Shown here: positions 42,341 to 51,081 of the stretch, one piece after another
Position numbering within the stretch: position 1 is the first letter of the stretch
Layout of the letters: the number at the start of each line of letters is the position of its first letter
Assembly: GCF_002257705.1 (NCBI RefSeq)
Contig: NZ_LSLK01000070.1
Coordinates: 248,001-312,000, forward strand
DNA from: Sporomusa silvacetica DSM 10669
GTDB taxonomy: Bacteria > Bacillota > Negativicutes > Sporomusales > Sporomusaceae
Length of the DNA: 64,000 nt
Direction of reading: 5' to 3'
Translations under genes and position numbers: made by a program
Notes under the pieces: model-generated
Told to the model about the DNA's origin: nothing
The model's input: the letters and a program-made list of their open reading frames with translations, nothing else
Databases searched by the model: none

Positions 42341-44422
42341 TCATAACTTGAATCTATTTACAAGTGTATTTAATTCTTCAGCCATTTTAGCAAGACTATT
42401 GCTAGAATCGGTAATTCCTTGCATGGAGGCAGATTGTTCCTCCGTAAATGAAGAAATCGTATGAATATGATCTGCGGCACTAGCTGTTTCTTCCTTCACG
42501 TTTTCAGACAATCCAACTACGTTTTCGCTTGATGCTGTCAATTGTTCAGCAGCGGCGGTAACTTCCTGAATATTATTATTGAGACCTTGTATCTGAGAAA
42601 CAATTTGCCGAAAACGCTCCCCGGCAATAGTAACTACCTCTGCGCCCTGGGCAACCTCCTGCGCTCCCTGATTTATTACTGAAACTGCTACATGGGTTTC
42701 CTTTTGAATTTCGTTAATTATGCCTACTATTCTTTGCGCAGCTGCTTGTGACTGTTCTGCCAATTTACGCACTTCTTCAGCAACAACTGCAAACCCCCTT
42801 CCCTGTTCACCGGCACGAGCAGCCTCAATAGCAGCGTTAAGGGCCAGCAGATTGGTTTGGCCCGCTATACCACTTATCACATCAACTATCCCACTGATTT
42901 GTTTAGAACTTTCTCCTAAATTTTGCACGACCTGCGCCGAATGACGAACAGACTGGCTAATGATGCTTATTTGCTTATTCGCATCATCAACTGAACGACC
43001 ACCATCCTCAGCTGACTGGCTGGTTTTATAGGATTGTTCTGATAGCTCTGCAGCTGTTGTGGCAATATGATTTATTGCCAAGGCCATTTCTTTCATAGCC
43101 ACTACAGATCTGGTTACATCCTCCACCTGAGTAACTGTGGTCGCTGATACCTCGCTTATTGCTTCAGCTATATGGGTAGCAGCCGTTGATGATTGTGACG
43201 ATGCATTATGAAGCTGATCACTATTTACTGTTATTTTTTCAGTTACTTTAACAACTTGATTTACGAGATTTCGTAAATTTTCAGTCATTGTAGCAAATGC
43301 TGTTATCAGTACTCCGATTTCATCGTTGGGCTTATTTGAAATACTTATCGGAACCAAATCCCCTTGAGCCACCCTGGTTGCAATAGTCGCTAATTGTGAA
43401 AGTCGTTTGATAATTTTTTTGTTAACTAGATAATTTAAACAGAATATCAGTAAAATCACAACTATCAGTATTAAAACCAGATCTGTATATAGTACATTAT
43501 ATAAAGCACTATAAGCCTCAGAAATCGGATACATAAGGATCAAATATAACCCCGTTTCTCCTATTGGCGCATATACGGCAAACATATTCTGACTATTAAG
43601 TTTTGTGATACCGGATTTAGCAGCTTGAATAACTGTTGCTCCAAATTTTCTCAGCTCATCATCTTCAGCTTCCGTTATCTTGGCAGTCAAGTCTGGAGTT
43701 ACAGTATTGTTTTGCTTTTCCATAACCTCTTGCTGCTTTCCCCGATAGTTTCCAATATAAAAACCTTCTTTGGTAACTACATAGGCAAACCCCTGTTTAC
43801 CGACTTCAACAGTATTTAGTTGCTCCTTGAAACTATCAAGTGTAAAGTCAGTTGTAGCCACTCCAATCTTGTTACCGTTTTTAATTATAGGTGCAACGCA
43901 ACTAACCCATATTTTGTTTTTATCAAACGAATCGGCATATGGAGCGGTGTATTTGACAGGACTATCGGCATTGATGCCCAGTTTATACCACGCTTTTGAA
44001 AAATAGTCGGACTTCCCGTCGCTGTAGTCCCATGTCAAAGTCGCATTGCCACTTTTATCTTTGTAGATATAAGGCCAATAATATTTATTGCTGGCTTTAT
44101 AACCATATGGTTCAAAAGAGTAACCACTACCAGCAATGACACCGCTTTTCGTAACTATCTTATTTGTGAAACTGAAGATTACTTCTTCGTTATCCGGCTT
44201 TATCCCGATAAGATAAGATAAATCAACAGCATCATTTGCGACTTCTTTTAGCGGAAGATACAGTTTATTTGCCTCTTCTTCAGCCTGAAGGATTAACTGT
44301 TTTTGAATCTGTACTGAGGCAAATTCATTAAATTGAAACAATGAAGTCACTGCTTGCACACTAAATGCAAGAATCGTTATAACTGATATCATGATAATTA
44401 ACTGAGTCCTAATACTTTTCAT
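42341..44422 (-). CDS. Methyl-accepting chemotaxis protein with Cache sensor
   Basis: A membrane chemoreceptor of about 694 residues. It has an N-terminal membrane helix (about 8-28), a large extracellular double-Cache type region (about 35-285; WTWDYSDG-like and GVATTDFTLDSFKEQL segments), a second helix (about 295-318), a HAMP domain with KPNDEIGVLITAF, and the cytoplasmic signalling domain with EQGRGFAVVAEEVRKLAEQS. The start is either the GTG at 44431 or the ATG at 44422; spacing to GAGGG favours the ATG. Cache domains often bind amino acids, carboxylates or quaternary amines. Its place upstream of the methyltransferase operon makes sensing of that substrate possible, but unproven. Confidence 0.92.
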   Translation of the reverse strand: MKSIRTQLIIMISVITILAFSVQAVTSLFQFNEFASVQIQKQLILQAEEEANKLYLPLKEVANDAVDLSYLIGIKPDNEEVIFSFTNKIVTKSGVIAGSGYSFEPYGYKASNKYYWPYIYKDKSGNATLTWDYSDGKSDYFSKAWYKLGINADSPVKYTAPYADSFDKNKIWVSCVAPIIKNGNKIGVATTDFTLDSFKEQLNTVEVGKQGFAYVVTKEGFYIGNYRGKQQEVMEKQNNTVTPDLTAKITEAEDDELRKFGATVIQAAKSGITKLNSQNMFAVYAPIGETGLYLILMYPISEAYSALYNVLYTDLVLILIVVILLIFCLNYLVNKKIIKRLSQLATIATRVAQGDLVPISISNKPNDEIGVLITAFATMTENLRNLVNQVVKVTEKITVNSDQLHNASSQSSTAATHIAEAISEVSATTVTQVEDVTRSVVAMKEMALAINHIATTAAELSEQSYKTSQSAEDGGRSVDDANKQISIISQSVRHSAQVVQNLGESSKQISGIVDVISGIAGQTNLLALNAAIEAARAGEQGRGFAVVAEEVRKLAEQSQAAAQRIVGIINEIQKETHVAVSVINQGAQEVAQGAEVVTIAGERFRQIVSQIQGLNNNIQEVTAAAEQLTASSENVVGLSENVKEETASAADHIHTISSFTEEQSASMQGITDSSNSLAKMAEELNTLVNRFKL

Positions 44423-44873
44423 TCTACTCACCCTCTTAATATATTTGTATTTCTCTCCTTATTAATACCCCCTTATTAGTAAGTAGCATCATTCATGCCA
44501 AGCCTGTTTTGCTCAGCGCCACAGGCAGCACTTAACTTGTTATAACTGCGGTTTCTATCAATCTCGTGCCCACTTCGCTCAACAAAAAAAGCCGGGCAAG
44601 GTGATGGCAAATTCCACCCCAACCGGCTCATTATCTATCACTATTCAATTGATAACTCAATTAACGAAGTTCCAATCCTATTTTTCAGTAAGTCCTGGTT
44701 ACTTCTCTTCCTACAACTATTTGTCCTGCTATATTCTTACGAACCGTAACAAAACCTTCATCATTTGCTCGTCTATTTCACCCGACTTCCTGGTATTAGA
44801 TAAAGATTTTTTCCGACCTCAACCCCGAATCGACTATTAGACAGAAGATAAGCTCCCCCAACGAGGTTTACCA
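44423..44873. other. Gap between chemoreceptor and ymaF-like gene
   Basis: No supported gene in 451 bp. A terminator lies at 44580-44627. Between 44640 and 44836 the minus strand gives two short frames, EVGKNLYLIPGSRVK and DEGFVTVRKNIAGQIVVGRE, each interrupted by stops. This could be a decayed small gene; I do not recognise it. Confidence 0.4.
44580..44627 (-). terminator. Terminator downstream of the ymaF-like gene
   Basis: Minus strand AGCCGG, an inner GGTGG/CCATCACC fold, CCGGCT and then seven T (44585-44591 on the plus strand as A). Confidence 0.7.
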
Positions 44874-45338
44874 TTAATCATCTTCGCGCTTACAGTCCTT
44901 ATGATCGTGATCACAGTCTTTATGATCGTGATCACAGTCTTTATGATCGTGATCGCAGTCTTTATGATCGCAGTCACATTTCTTTTTATCTGGCGCAGTG
45001 TCTGTCGTACTGTTGAAGGAATGTGCATGCCCAAGTACACAGCTTGTTTCACCGCAGAATTGATGTGTGTGTTCATCTCCTGCCACTTCAATAGCTGGCC
45101 CTGTAACCACATCAACTACGTGCCAATGAATTGGTCCGCCTTTCGGATCGGAAGTAGTAAGAACACAAATACGATGAGAATGGCTGTGGCCTGAATAGAT
45201 TGCCGGACCTGTTGTTCCTAGAATGCCATGTTGGTGATCGCGGGCTACATCCGCGATAGTGATAAATGCATGATTGTGCTGTATGCTTTCGTAAGTGGGC
45301 TCTACATAATAATGCTGTCTCTGAGTTTCTTCACTCAA
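44874..45338 (-). CDS. YmaF-family protein with metal-binding repeat tail
   Basis: A 154-residue protein of the YmaF type, rich in histidine. The body carries HNHAFITIADVARDHQHGILG, YSGHSHSHRICVLT and GDEHTHQFCGETSCVLGHAHSF-type segments. The C-terminal 30 residues repeat the unit D-H-D-H-K-D-C about four times. I place the start at the TTG at 45338 because a perfect AAGGAGGTG lies six bases before it. The composition suggests zinc, copper or nickel binding, either storage or protection. The function of the family is not known to me. There is no signal peptide. Confidence 0.75.
   Translation of the reverse strand: MSEETQRQHYYVEPTYESIQHNHAFITIADVARDHQHGILGTTGPAIYSGHSHSHRICVLTTSDPKGGPIHWHVVDVVTGPAIEVAGDEHTHQFCGETSCVLGHAHSFNSTTDTAPDKKKCDCDHKDCDHDHKDCDHDHKDCDHDHKDCKREDD
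44884..44975 (-). repeat. In-frame 21-bp repeats encoding DHDHKDC
   Basis: About four copies of a 21-bp unit (minus strand core GATCACGATCATAAAGACTG) form the tail of the ymaF-like gene. Copy number is likely to vary between strains through slippage. Confidence 0.85.
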
Positions 45339-45432
45339 AATTTTCACCTCCTTTATCAACATAATATTCATTATATTTAGGATAAGTGATTACATAATGC
45401 CTCTTTATTGTATAAATATATATTTTGTGTAA

Positions 45433-45583
45433 GGGGTGTCGCCCCCCTAACGAAAAATCGCCTAAACCGAAGTCTAGGCGAACATAAGGTGCGACACGTT
45501 CCTAAGCTAAAAACTTAGGCATTGGCAGTAATACCAAGAGAATTAATATCTCAATGAATCAAATGATGGGGTAGCGCCCCTTA
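45433..45583. repeat. Structured element flanked by GGGG...CCCC hairpins
   Basis: The segment begins with AAGGGGTGTCGCCCC (from 45431) and ends with GGGGTAGCGCCCCTT, imperfect inverted copies of each other. It contains two hairpins, TCGCCTA/TAGGCGA at 45458-45481 and CCTAAG/CTTAGG at 45502-45520. It may be a small non-autonomous repeat or an RNA structure at the 3' end of the adhesin-like transcript. Confidence 0.4.
45453..45481 (-). terminator. Terminator of the beta-helix protein gene
   Basis: Minus strand TCGCCTAGAC-TTCG-GTTTAGGCGA followed by TTTTT. A tetraloop-capped stem, about 110 bp after the gene. Confidence 0.72.
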
Positions 45584-45590
45584 AAAGTTT

Positions 45591-46964
45591 TCATTTTAAT
45601 GGTTCAATTTTACCACCATCAACGAAATAATGGGTTTCGCCCCTCAGCCAACTATTCTCAGTTTCGTTAGCATTATAATAAATGGTATGACCATTGGTTT
45701 TTATATTGCTGAGAGTTTGATCGGCATTGCTAAAAATCGTTACATAAGAATCATCAGTTACATCCCAAGAAGAATTAGCATCCATATTCAAAGTAACCAT
45801 TTTAGCAGTCTTATCTTTATTTATGGCCCCGCATAGCGTAGTATTTTGGGTAAGATTTACGGTAATCGTGCTGATACTGTTAACAAGAATATCACCAGCA
45901 AGTTTTTGCCGAATTCCTGTAAAGATGAAATCTCCTCCATTAGCGTTTTCTTTCCCCCACCTATCACTTGTAACATTGATCAGCACGCCACTTGGAAAAT
46001 TAAGATTGGTATTTTCCAGTGTGGCCTCTGCTTGAGTATTAGTAACATAAAACATAGCACCTGTCGCATTGCTTGTCAGAGTAGAATCTTTGGCATTAAA
46101 CCGGGCAATTCCTGTATTTGCATCGCCAGAAAAACTTTGATACAGCATAACCCCATTTTTAACATTTCCTGTTAGAGATGTAGTATTTAGCGTGATGGAG
46201 TTTTTACCTTCTACAACCGCACATTCACTACCGGCAGCATTTCCAACACTATTATTGACCGTAATATTGCCGGTTGAATAAATACAAGGACTGCCCTCAC
46301 CATCTGATGATAATATTGCGTTTGTTACCGTAACCGTTCCTTCCCCTCGATCCGTTGCAAGCGGAGCACAATGAGTTCCCTCTGTTGTAATATGAACATC
46401 ATCAGCAATGATTGTTCCATTATATGTCGCATCAAGACCACGGGAAGAATTACTCTTGGTATGAATTTTTACATTTTGAACGATAACTTTTGTTTGATTA
46501 CCAGTAGCAAATATTGCATTAGAGCCTTCGCTATTGGAATAGATTTCACTATTCTTAATCGTTGCCGCACTATTGCCGGTAGCTAAAAAAACTGCATTCT
46601 GCCCATTAAAGTTACTGCCATCACCACTGGTGGTATCGCCACTTTTATTTAAAATCATACTTTCCAACGTCAATTGGGCTCCATTTTTTAAGAGAACTGT
46701 ATTCTCATCACCCTCTGTTGCCTCAATTGTTTTGCCAACTAATCTATCTTTTACGCCGTCAAGTACATAAGCCCCTTTGAATGTATTAATATCTTTTGTT
46801 GGCTGCATCCCTCCCGGCGGCGGCCCTTGCATAGCACCATCAAAAAACGGTGGCGGTTCTTGAACAGTCTGTTGAAAAGTTGTCTGCGCATTACAGATGG
46901 AAAATCCAGTGGCCAACGAAATAATTAACCCTGTTGCCCATATCCGACATGAATTTTTATTCAT
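45591..46964 (-). CDS. Secreted beta-helix (adhesin-like) protein
   Basis: A 457-residue exported protein with a signal peptide (about 1-26, ending CNAQ), a proline-rich linker (PPPFFDGAMQGPPPGGM) and then many short strand repeats rich in N, T, S and G (for example GNSAATIKNSEIYSNSEG and NVKIHTKSNSSRGLDATYNGT). This is the pattern of right-handed beta-helices in pectate-lyase-like and autotransporter passenger regions. No transporter beta-barrel, SLH domain or sortase signal follows, so it is either released or attached by other means. Ligand unknown. A GAAGGAG site precedes the ATG. Confidence 0.8.
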   Translation of the reverse strand: MNKNSCRIWATGLIISLATGFSICNAQTTFQQTVQEPPPFFDGAMQGPPPGGMQPTKDINTFKGAYVLDGVKDRLVGKTIEATEGDENTVLLKNGAQLTLESMILNKSGDTTSGDGSNFNGQNAVFLATGNSAATIKNSEIYSNSEGSNAIFATGNQTKVIVQNVKIHTKSNSSRGLDATYNGTIIADDVHITTEGTHCAPLATDRGEGTVTVTNAILSSDGEGSPCIYSTGNITVNNSVGNAAGSECAVVEGKNSITLNTTSLTGNVKNGVMLYQSFSGDANTGIARFNAKDSTLTSNATGAMFYVTNTQAEATLENTNLNFPSGVLINVTSDRWGKENANGGDFIFTGIRQKLAGDILVNSISTITVNLTQNTTLCGAINKDKTAKMVTLNMDANSSWDVTDDSYVTIFSNADQTLSNIKTNGHTIYYNANETENSWLRGETHYFVDGGKIEPLK

Positions 46965-47089
46965 AATTCAATGACTCCTTCTATAATTATCTTTATTTTG
47001 ATGTTTATATTATATTCTTTAAATCTTAGAATTTATTTTGAGTTTTACAGCAGTTTACTAACATCCCATATTCTACATGTCCATTTGAG

Positions 47090-47203
47090 GAAACAAACGG
47101 GGTCAGGCTTGCGCTATCCAAATAATTACGTATCCCACTCTAAATAACGCAATTTCTTAATAGCGCACAGCCTAACCCCCAATACTGCCTGACCCCCTGT
47201 TTC
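47090..47203. repeat. REP/MITE-like element with GGGGTCAGGC ends
   Basis: A 114-bp element bounded by GAAACA-AAC-GGGGTCAGGC (47090-47108) and, inverted, GCCTGACCCCC-TGTTTC (47187-47203). Nested inside are GCTAT/ATAGC and GCCT arms. Such ends resemble the REP sequences mobilised by IS200-like tyrosine transposases. No transposase is encoded here. Confidence 0.6.
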
Positions 47204-47220
47204 TTATGCAATCCAGTAAA

Positions 47221-48162
47221 TCAATAGCTCGTAAAATAAGCTAGCAATGGCAATGTAACCAAGCAAAGAATTGTCGTAATCATGATCGCACCTACCGCAC
47301 AGTCTTCATCAGACTCATTTGTTCGCGCAAACATTGCAATTGCTGCCATACTTGGCATTCCGGCAATCATGGTAATGAATGTGATAATTTCCTGTTGGAC
47401 ATGTAAAAGCCGCAAGATTGAAGATACCAACATGGGTATAGCTATCATTTTTATAACAACAATTGCATAGTATTCTATTTTGGTTAAAAATCTTCTTACA
47501 TTGCAAAAGCAAAAGGTTCCACCAATATAAATTAGCGATAATGGTGTTGTCATATCACCAACAGCACCAAGAGCTTTATTTAAGATTGCGGGCAACTTCC
47601 ATTCCATTAAAATGAAGAGAATTGCCAAAAAAATCCCCAACATTGCAGGATTTAATATGTTCTTGATATTTGCCGTTAAAGAACTATAACTCAGTTTTTC
47701 CTCCGGTAAAGTCAGATAGAAGCCAATGCTCCAAAGCAATACCTGATCAATAATAGTAAAGAGGGCCATATAAAGCATTCCGCGTTCAGGCAGAATACCG
47801 AGAATCAATGGAATCCCAATAAAGCCCACATTGCCAAACATTGTTGAAGCATGAAAAACACGTCCGTAATTTCCACTTAAAGAAAACATTCTTTTAATAA
47901 CGAAACCAGTAAAAAAAAGCACTCCATACATGAAAATCGCAGACAAAATAACCTCTTTAAAACAAAAAATCATATCGGTGCGGGTCGCACCATTTATTGA
48001 TTTATGAAAAATCATAACAGGAAGAATTAACCGCATTATCAGTTTGGATAAATCACTCAGAGAGTTCTCACTTAAAGCTCTTATTTTTATACCGATAATA
48101 CCAAGCAAAACCATGATAGTGAAGAATTCCAGTTGTGTAAGTACAAGATAAAACGACTCCAT
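47221..48162 (-). CDS. AEC-family permease (auxin efflux carrier superfamily)
   Basis: A 313-residue inner-membrane protein with about ten hydrophobic segments, opening with FYLVLTQLEFFTIMVLLGIIGIKI and containing GNVGFIGIPLILGILPERG near residue 110, a family signature. AEC proteins move small carboxylates such as malate or malonate, in or out. An AAGGGG site precedes the ATG. It follows the 2-hydroxyacid dehydrogenase gene on the same strand by about 50 bp, so a 2-hydroxy- or 2-oxoacid cargo is plausible. Confidence 0.88.
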   Translation of the reverse strand: MESFYLVLTQLEFFTIMVLLGIIGIKIRALSENSLSDLSKLIMRLILPVMIFHKSINGATRTDMIFCFKEVILSAIFMYGVLFFTGFVIKRMFSLSGNYGRVFHASTMFGNVGFIGIPLILGILPERGMLYMALFTIIDQVLLWSIGFYLTLPEEKLSYSSLTANIKNILNPAMLGIFLAILFILMEWKLPAILNKALGAVGDMTTPLSLIYIGGTFCFCNVRRFLTKIEYYAIVVIKMIAIPMLVSSILRLLHVQQEIITFITMIAGMPSMAAIAMFARTNESDEDCAVGAIMITTILCLVTLPLLAYFTSY

Positions 48163-48212
48163 ATACTACCCCTTTACACATACCAAATTAGTCCATTAGA
48201 ACTACATCAATT

Positions 48213-49202
48213 TTATAACCCATTTACAATAAATTTGGGCCGTCCCCCATTCAACGCAGTTTCCACATTGCTCCAGTTAAATACATGAGCTCGACGGAAG
48301 TAGCTTGTTGTGATTCCGCCAATATGAGGAGAAAAAGTAATGTGTTCTTTGCATTTCTCCGGCAGATTCAGCAGGATATTATTCCTTGTTGTTGGCTCCG
48401 GATATACCGAATCAAGGCCGGCGCCGCGAATTTTTCCTGTAACAATGGCATCATATAATGCCTGATTATCAACGATGTCGCCTCTTGCAGTATTTATCAA
48501 ATAGGAATTTGCCTTCATTTTAGATAAAAACTCAGCATTGACCATTCCCGCTGTTTCTGGCGTAACAGGGCAATGCAGACTGATAATATCGCAGGTGCGA
48601 ATCATTTCGTCCAATTCTATATAAGATACATGATAATTCTCTTCCAATTCCTGCGGCTTCCTACTCTTGGTGTAATAAAAAATCTCACACTCAAACGGCT
48701 GCAGACGTTTAGCGGTAGCCTTCGCAATATCGCCAAACCCAATAAGACCGATTTTGCAATCTCCTAGCTCGGCGATACCTTCATACATCAGCCGCTCCTT
48801 CATCTCCATTTGTCGGCCTTCCCGCTCAATTCTGTCGCCGGTTATGGTGCTCCGTAGGAGAGCCAACATAAGCAGTATTGCCTGTTCAGCAACAGCGCCT
48901 GCATTTGCGCCCTTACAGTTACATACATAAATTCCTTTTTCTTTGGCAGTCTGGCAATCAATGCCGTTAAAGCCGACGCCTTCGGACTGAATAATCTTAA
49001 GCTTGGGCATTTGGCGGATAACATTACCGGAAAGTCTAGCCATAGGATCAATGAAAATTGCATCTGCATGCTGGGCCGCTCGCAACAATTCCTCCTCGCT
49101 TGCCCCGCGAGGACAGAAAATCATTGTAGTCTGCCTTACAAATTCTAGGTCGGGCAAATATTTTTGGTACCGATCTTCACTGCCTATAATTAGGATTTTC
49201 AT
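48213..49202 (-). CDS. D-isomer-specific 2-hydroxyacid dehydrogenase
   Basis: A 329-residue NAD(P)-dependent dehydrogenase. The Rossmann motif is IGLIGFGDIAKATAKRL near residue 152. The catalytic arginine is in NTARGDIVD near 240, and the glutamate and histidine follow in YPEPTTRNN and FSPHIGGITTSY. The nucleotide motif departs slightly from GxGxxG at the fifth position. The substrate is not readable. It probably forms an operon with the AEC permease, with the MerR regulator gene directly upstream on the same strand. Confidence 0.88.
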   Translation of the reverse strand: MKILIIGSEDRYQKYLPDLEFVRQTTMIFCPRGASEEELLRAAQHADAIFIDPMARLSGNVIRQMPKLKIIQSEGVGFNGIDCQTAKEKGIYVCNCKGANAGAVAEQAILLMLALLRSTITGDRIEREGRQMEMKERLMYEGIAELGDCKIGLIGFGDIAKATAKRLQPFECEIFYYTKSRKPQELEENYHVSYIELDEMIRTCDIISLHCPVTPETAGMVNAEFLSKMKANSYLINTARGDIVDNQALYDAIVTGKIRGAGLDSVYPEPTTRNNILLNLPEKCKEHITFSPHIGGITTSYFRRAHVFNWSNVETALNGGRPKFIVNGL

Positions 49203-49264
49203 TCTACCACCTCTATTTCAAAACTATAATAATAGCATAAACACTCTAGTTACTATAGAGTCAA

Positions 49265-49302
49265 GAAAAAAAATATCCGCTTATAAATAATTATAAGCGG
49301 AC
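49265..49302 (-). terminator. Terminator overlapping the merR stop
   Basis: Minus strand GTCCGCTTATAA-ttat-TTATAAGCGGAT followed by a long T run. The stem includes the last codons of the MerR gene. Confidence 0.85.
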
Positions 49303-50109
49303 ATAAGGCAATAATATTTCTGTCACATATTTATCTGTATCATTAGTAATACCGTAATCAATTAAGGCGATTTCTATAGATTCATCTACTAATCCATAGT
49401 GATTTTTTGTCATATATATAAATAACTTATTATAATATTGTGACGCGTCCATATGAGAGCCTTTAAAACGAATTCGTAAGTATTCTCTAGCCGGAAAGGT
49501 GATATCTGAAGTAATTATGGGGTCTTCCTCTTCCAAGATCATAAATATGCTGGAATATCGATCAAATTTATTAGCTTTTAGATCAGAAAGCGCAATAGAG
49601 ATGCCTATCTTTCCCAAAAAGATATCCCCATCTATACCATAGTCTTTTACTAATTCTGAAATCGGGTATTCAATGTCCTCACCAAGTGCATATTCTCGGC
49701 GCAAATAAGCTACACGCCACTCGGGAAGCTTTACTTCAGCAATTATATCCAGTGGAGTATTAATCGCATCCTCAATTTGCCCTAGCCGACGGGAAATTTT
49801 TCGCTCAATTATCTCCAGTTCTCTTTTTTTGCGGGCAATTTCCGTCTTTTTTGTGTTTAACATGACCACAAGTTTATCAATGTCTCGATAGTTGAAAAAA
49901 TCAAGCAGTTTGCTGATAGGCACACCTAAAGTCCGTAAATATTTGATTGAATTTAATCTCTCAAACTGCTGAGTTGAATAGTAGCGGTAATGGGTCTGTT
50001 TATTTGTGTATTGGGGCTTCAATAGTCCAATCTCATCATAATACCTAAGTGTTTCTACTTTGACATGAAATAGCCTTGACATTTCTCCAATGGTAAAAAA
50101 TTCTTGCAT
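49291..50109 (-). CDS. MerR-family regulator with effector domain
   Basis: A 272-residue regulator. The N-terminal winged helix reads FTIGEMSRLFHVKVETLRYYDEIGLL. It is followed by a coiled-coil dimer helix (about 75-115, KKTEIARKKRELEIIERKIS) and a C-terminal domain of the BmrR/GyrI-like type (about 120-272, WRVAYLRREYALGEDIEYPI), which usually binds bulky cations or drugs. An AAAGGAG site precedes the ATG. Its promoter-proximal neighbours downstream, the dehydrogenase and AEC permease, are the likely targets. Confidence 0.88.
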   Translation of the reverse strand: MQEFFTIGEMSRLFHVKVETLRYYDEIGLLKPQYTNKQTHYRYYSTQQFERLNSIKYLRTLGVPISKLLDFFNYRDIDKLVVMLNTKKTEIARKKRELEIIERKISRRLGQIEDAINTPLDIIAEVKLPEWRVAYLRREYALGEDIEYPISELVKDYGIDGDIFLGKIGISIALSDLKANKFDRYSSIFMILEEEDPIITSDITFPAREYLRIRFKGSHMDASQYYNKLFIYMTKNHYGLVDESIEIALIDYGITNDTDKYVTEILLPYVRL

Positions 50110-50262
50110 TATAGTCTCCTTTTACACCCCCGCAAATCCCTTGAAATCAGGCTAATGCCGTTCCAGACAGAGTAAGACATCCGGCAAGCAACCAGATAAT
50201 TCGATCCAGATACCATGTATTTATATTCGTAAAATACATTTACATCTCCTGTTTCTTTCTGC

Positions 50263-50724
50263 CTATAATCTAAGTTGAATGTTCTTATCGGTCTCGCATA
50301 TCTTCGTAATAGTCCCATTCTGGACCCAATATGCTTCACCATACAATGTTGCTTTATTATTATCCATAAAAACATAAGCACCGTCCACCAAAGCATAAAA
50401 CGGTCTTGTTTTGCTGACTTCCTGGAAGATACCATCCGCATCACTATTGCCAATCCCACCACTCTCCATAATTCCGGCATTCAGCCACTTTCTGATGAGC
50501 CTTATGAATGCTTTTTCGTCAACTCTCTGTTCCACCATTTTTATGAGCCACTCGTGCTCTATGTTTTCAAAGTAGCCTTCCAAGTTCTTCACACATTCCA
50601 TGGACTTCGCCGTATCGAAAGTGGCTCGTCTTCCTCTTCCTCTTCCTTTTCCATTTTTTCGGAGATTTTCTAACAGTGCTGCAAGATTCACTTTATTTAC
50701 GGTCTGAAACTTTGCTAGCATCAA
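50263..50724 (-). pseudogene. Group II intron reverse transcriptase relic
   Basis: The first 75 or so residues carry a fragment of the intron-encoded reverse transcriptase: GYFENIEHEWLIKMVEQRVDEKAFIRLIRKWLNAGIME (key residues NI-HEWL and FI-LI-KWL). An intact enzyme has about 400-600 residues. The following part (YALVDGAYVFMDNNKATLYGEAYW) does not belong to that family and comes from an unrelated sequence, so the frame is a chimera produced by deletion. Another frame at 50109-50250 ends in SGSNYLVACRMSYSVWNGISL, which may continue the second fragment. I do not recognise that fragment. Confidence 0.7.
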
Positions 50725-50858
50725 ATTTTTGTTGACACATTTTCAAGACGCTTCAACGCCATTATCTCTATTGACGCTATTCTTATAGCTACCAAGCCAC
50801 TTGGCGGTTACTCGGACTGGACTCTCACCAGTTAGCAAATTACAGCTTTGCTGAGCAC
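50725..50858 (-). pseudogene. Group II intron 5' RNA domain relic
   Basis: Minus strand begins GTGCTCAGC, a plausible GUGYG-type intron start. It continues with GCTAACTGGTGAGAGTCCAG and CCAAGTGGCTTGGTAGCTA, which look like domain I of bacterial group II introns. It starts a few bases after a terminator hairpin, as class C introns often do. With the reverse transcriptase relic it marks a dead intron. Confidence 0.55.
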
Positions 50859-50866
50859 GCTTCGAA

Positions 50867-50889
50867 TAAAAAAAGAGCCCGAAGGCTCT
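50867..50889 (-). terminator. Terminator of the small hydrophobic peptide locus
   Basis: Minus strand AGAGCC-TTCG-GGCTCT followed by seven T. The stop codon of the peptide frame lies in the stem. Confidence 0.75.
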
Positions 50890-51006
50890 AGCTATTATGA
50901 CGTTTTCTGGGAAAACGAGGGTGGTTCTTGACATGCAAATCCGAGTAAATCTCGATTATAATTTTTAGTATTCCTAAAAGGGTTGCAATTATCGTTAGGA
51001 TGTCAT
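50888..51006 (-). pseudogene. Small holin-like hydrophobic peptide, out of frame with its start
   Basis: A ribosome site GGAGGCG is eight bases before ATG at 51006, but that frame reads only M-T-S-stop. Shifting by -1 opens a 37-codon frame, ILTIIATLLGILKIIIEIYSDL followed by a basic tail (HVKNHPRFPRKRHNS), with the hydrophobic-then-basic look of type I toxins and holin-like peptides. A minus-strand promoter TTGCAT-16-TAAAAT (51039-51066) and the terminator at 50867 frame it. It is either a disabled toxin, a sequencing error or a frameshifting case. Confidence 0.45.
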
Positions 51007-51081
51007 AGTAAACTCGCCTCCTATATAGTACTAATCCTATTTTACCATATTATTACAATTATGCAATGCATTAATTTATGT

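Noticed and set aside
44423..44580. Cyclic-di-GMP riboswitch before the chemoreceptor gene
   Set aside because: The leader has a CCTG/CAGG stem but lacks the conserved GEMM core.
44884..44975. Regular 21-bp repeats that could suggest a CRISPR array
   Set aside because: There are no unique spacers, the unit is in frame, and it encodes a repeated peptide tail of the ymaF-like gene.
50109..50480. 123-codon minus-strand frame between the intron relic and merR
   Set aside because: Most of it is out of frame with the recognisable fragments; only its last 40 residues may be a relic.
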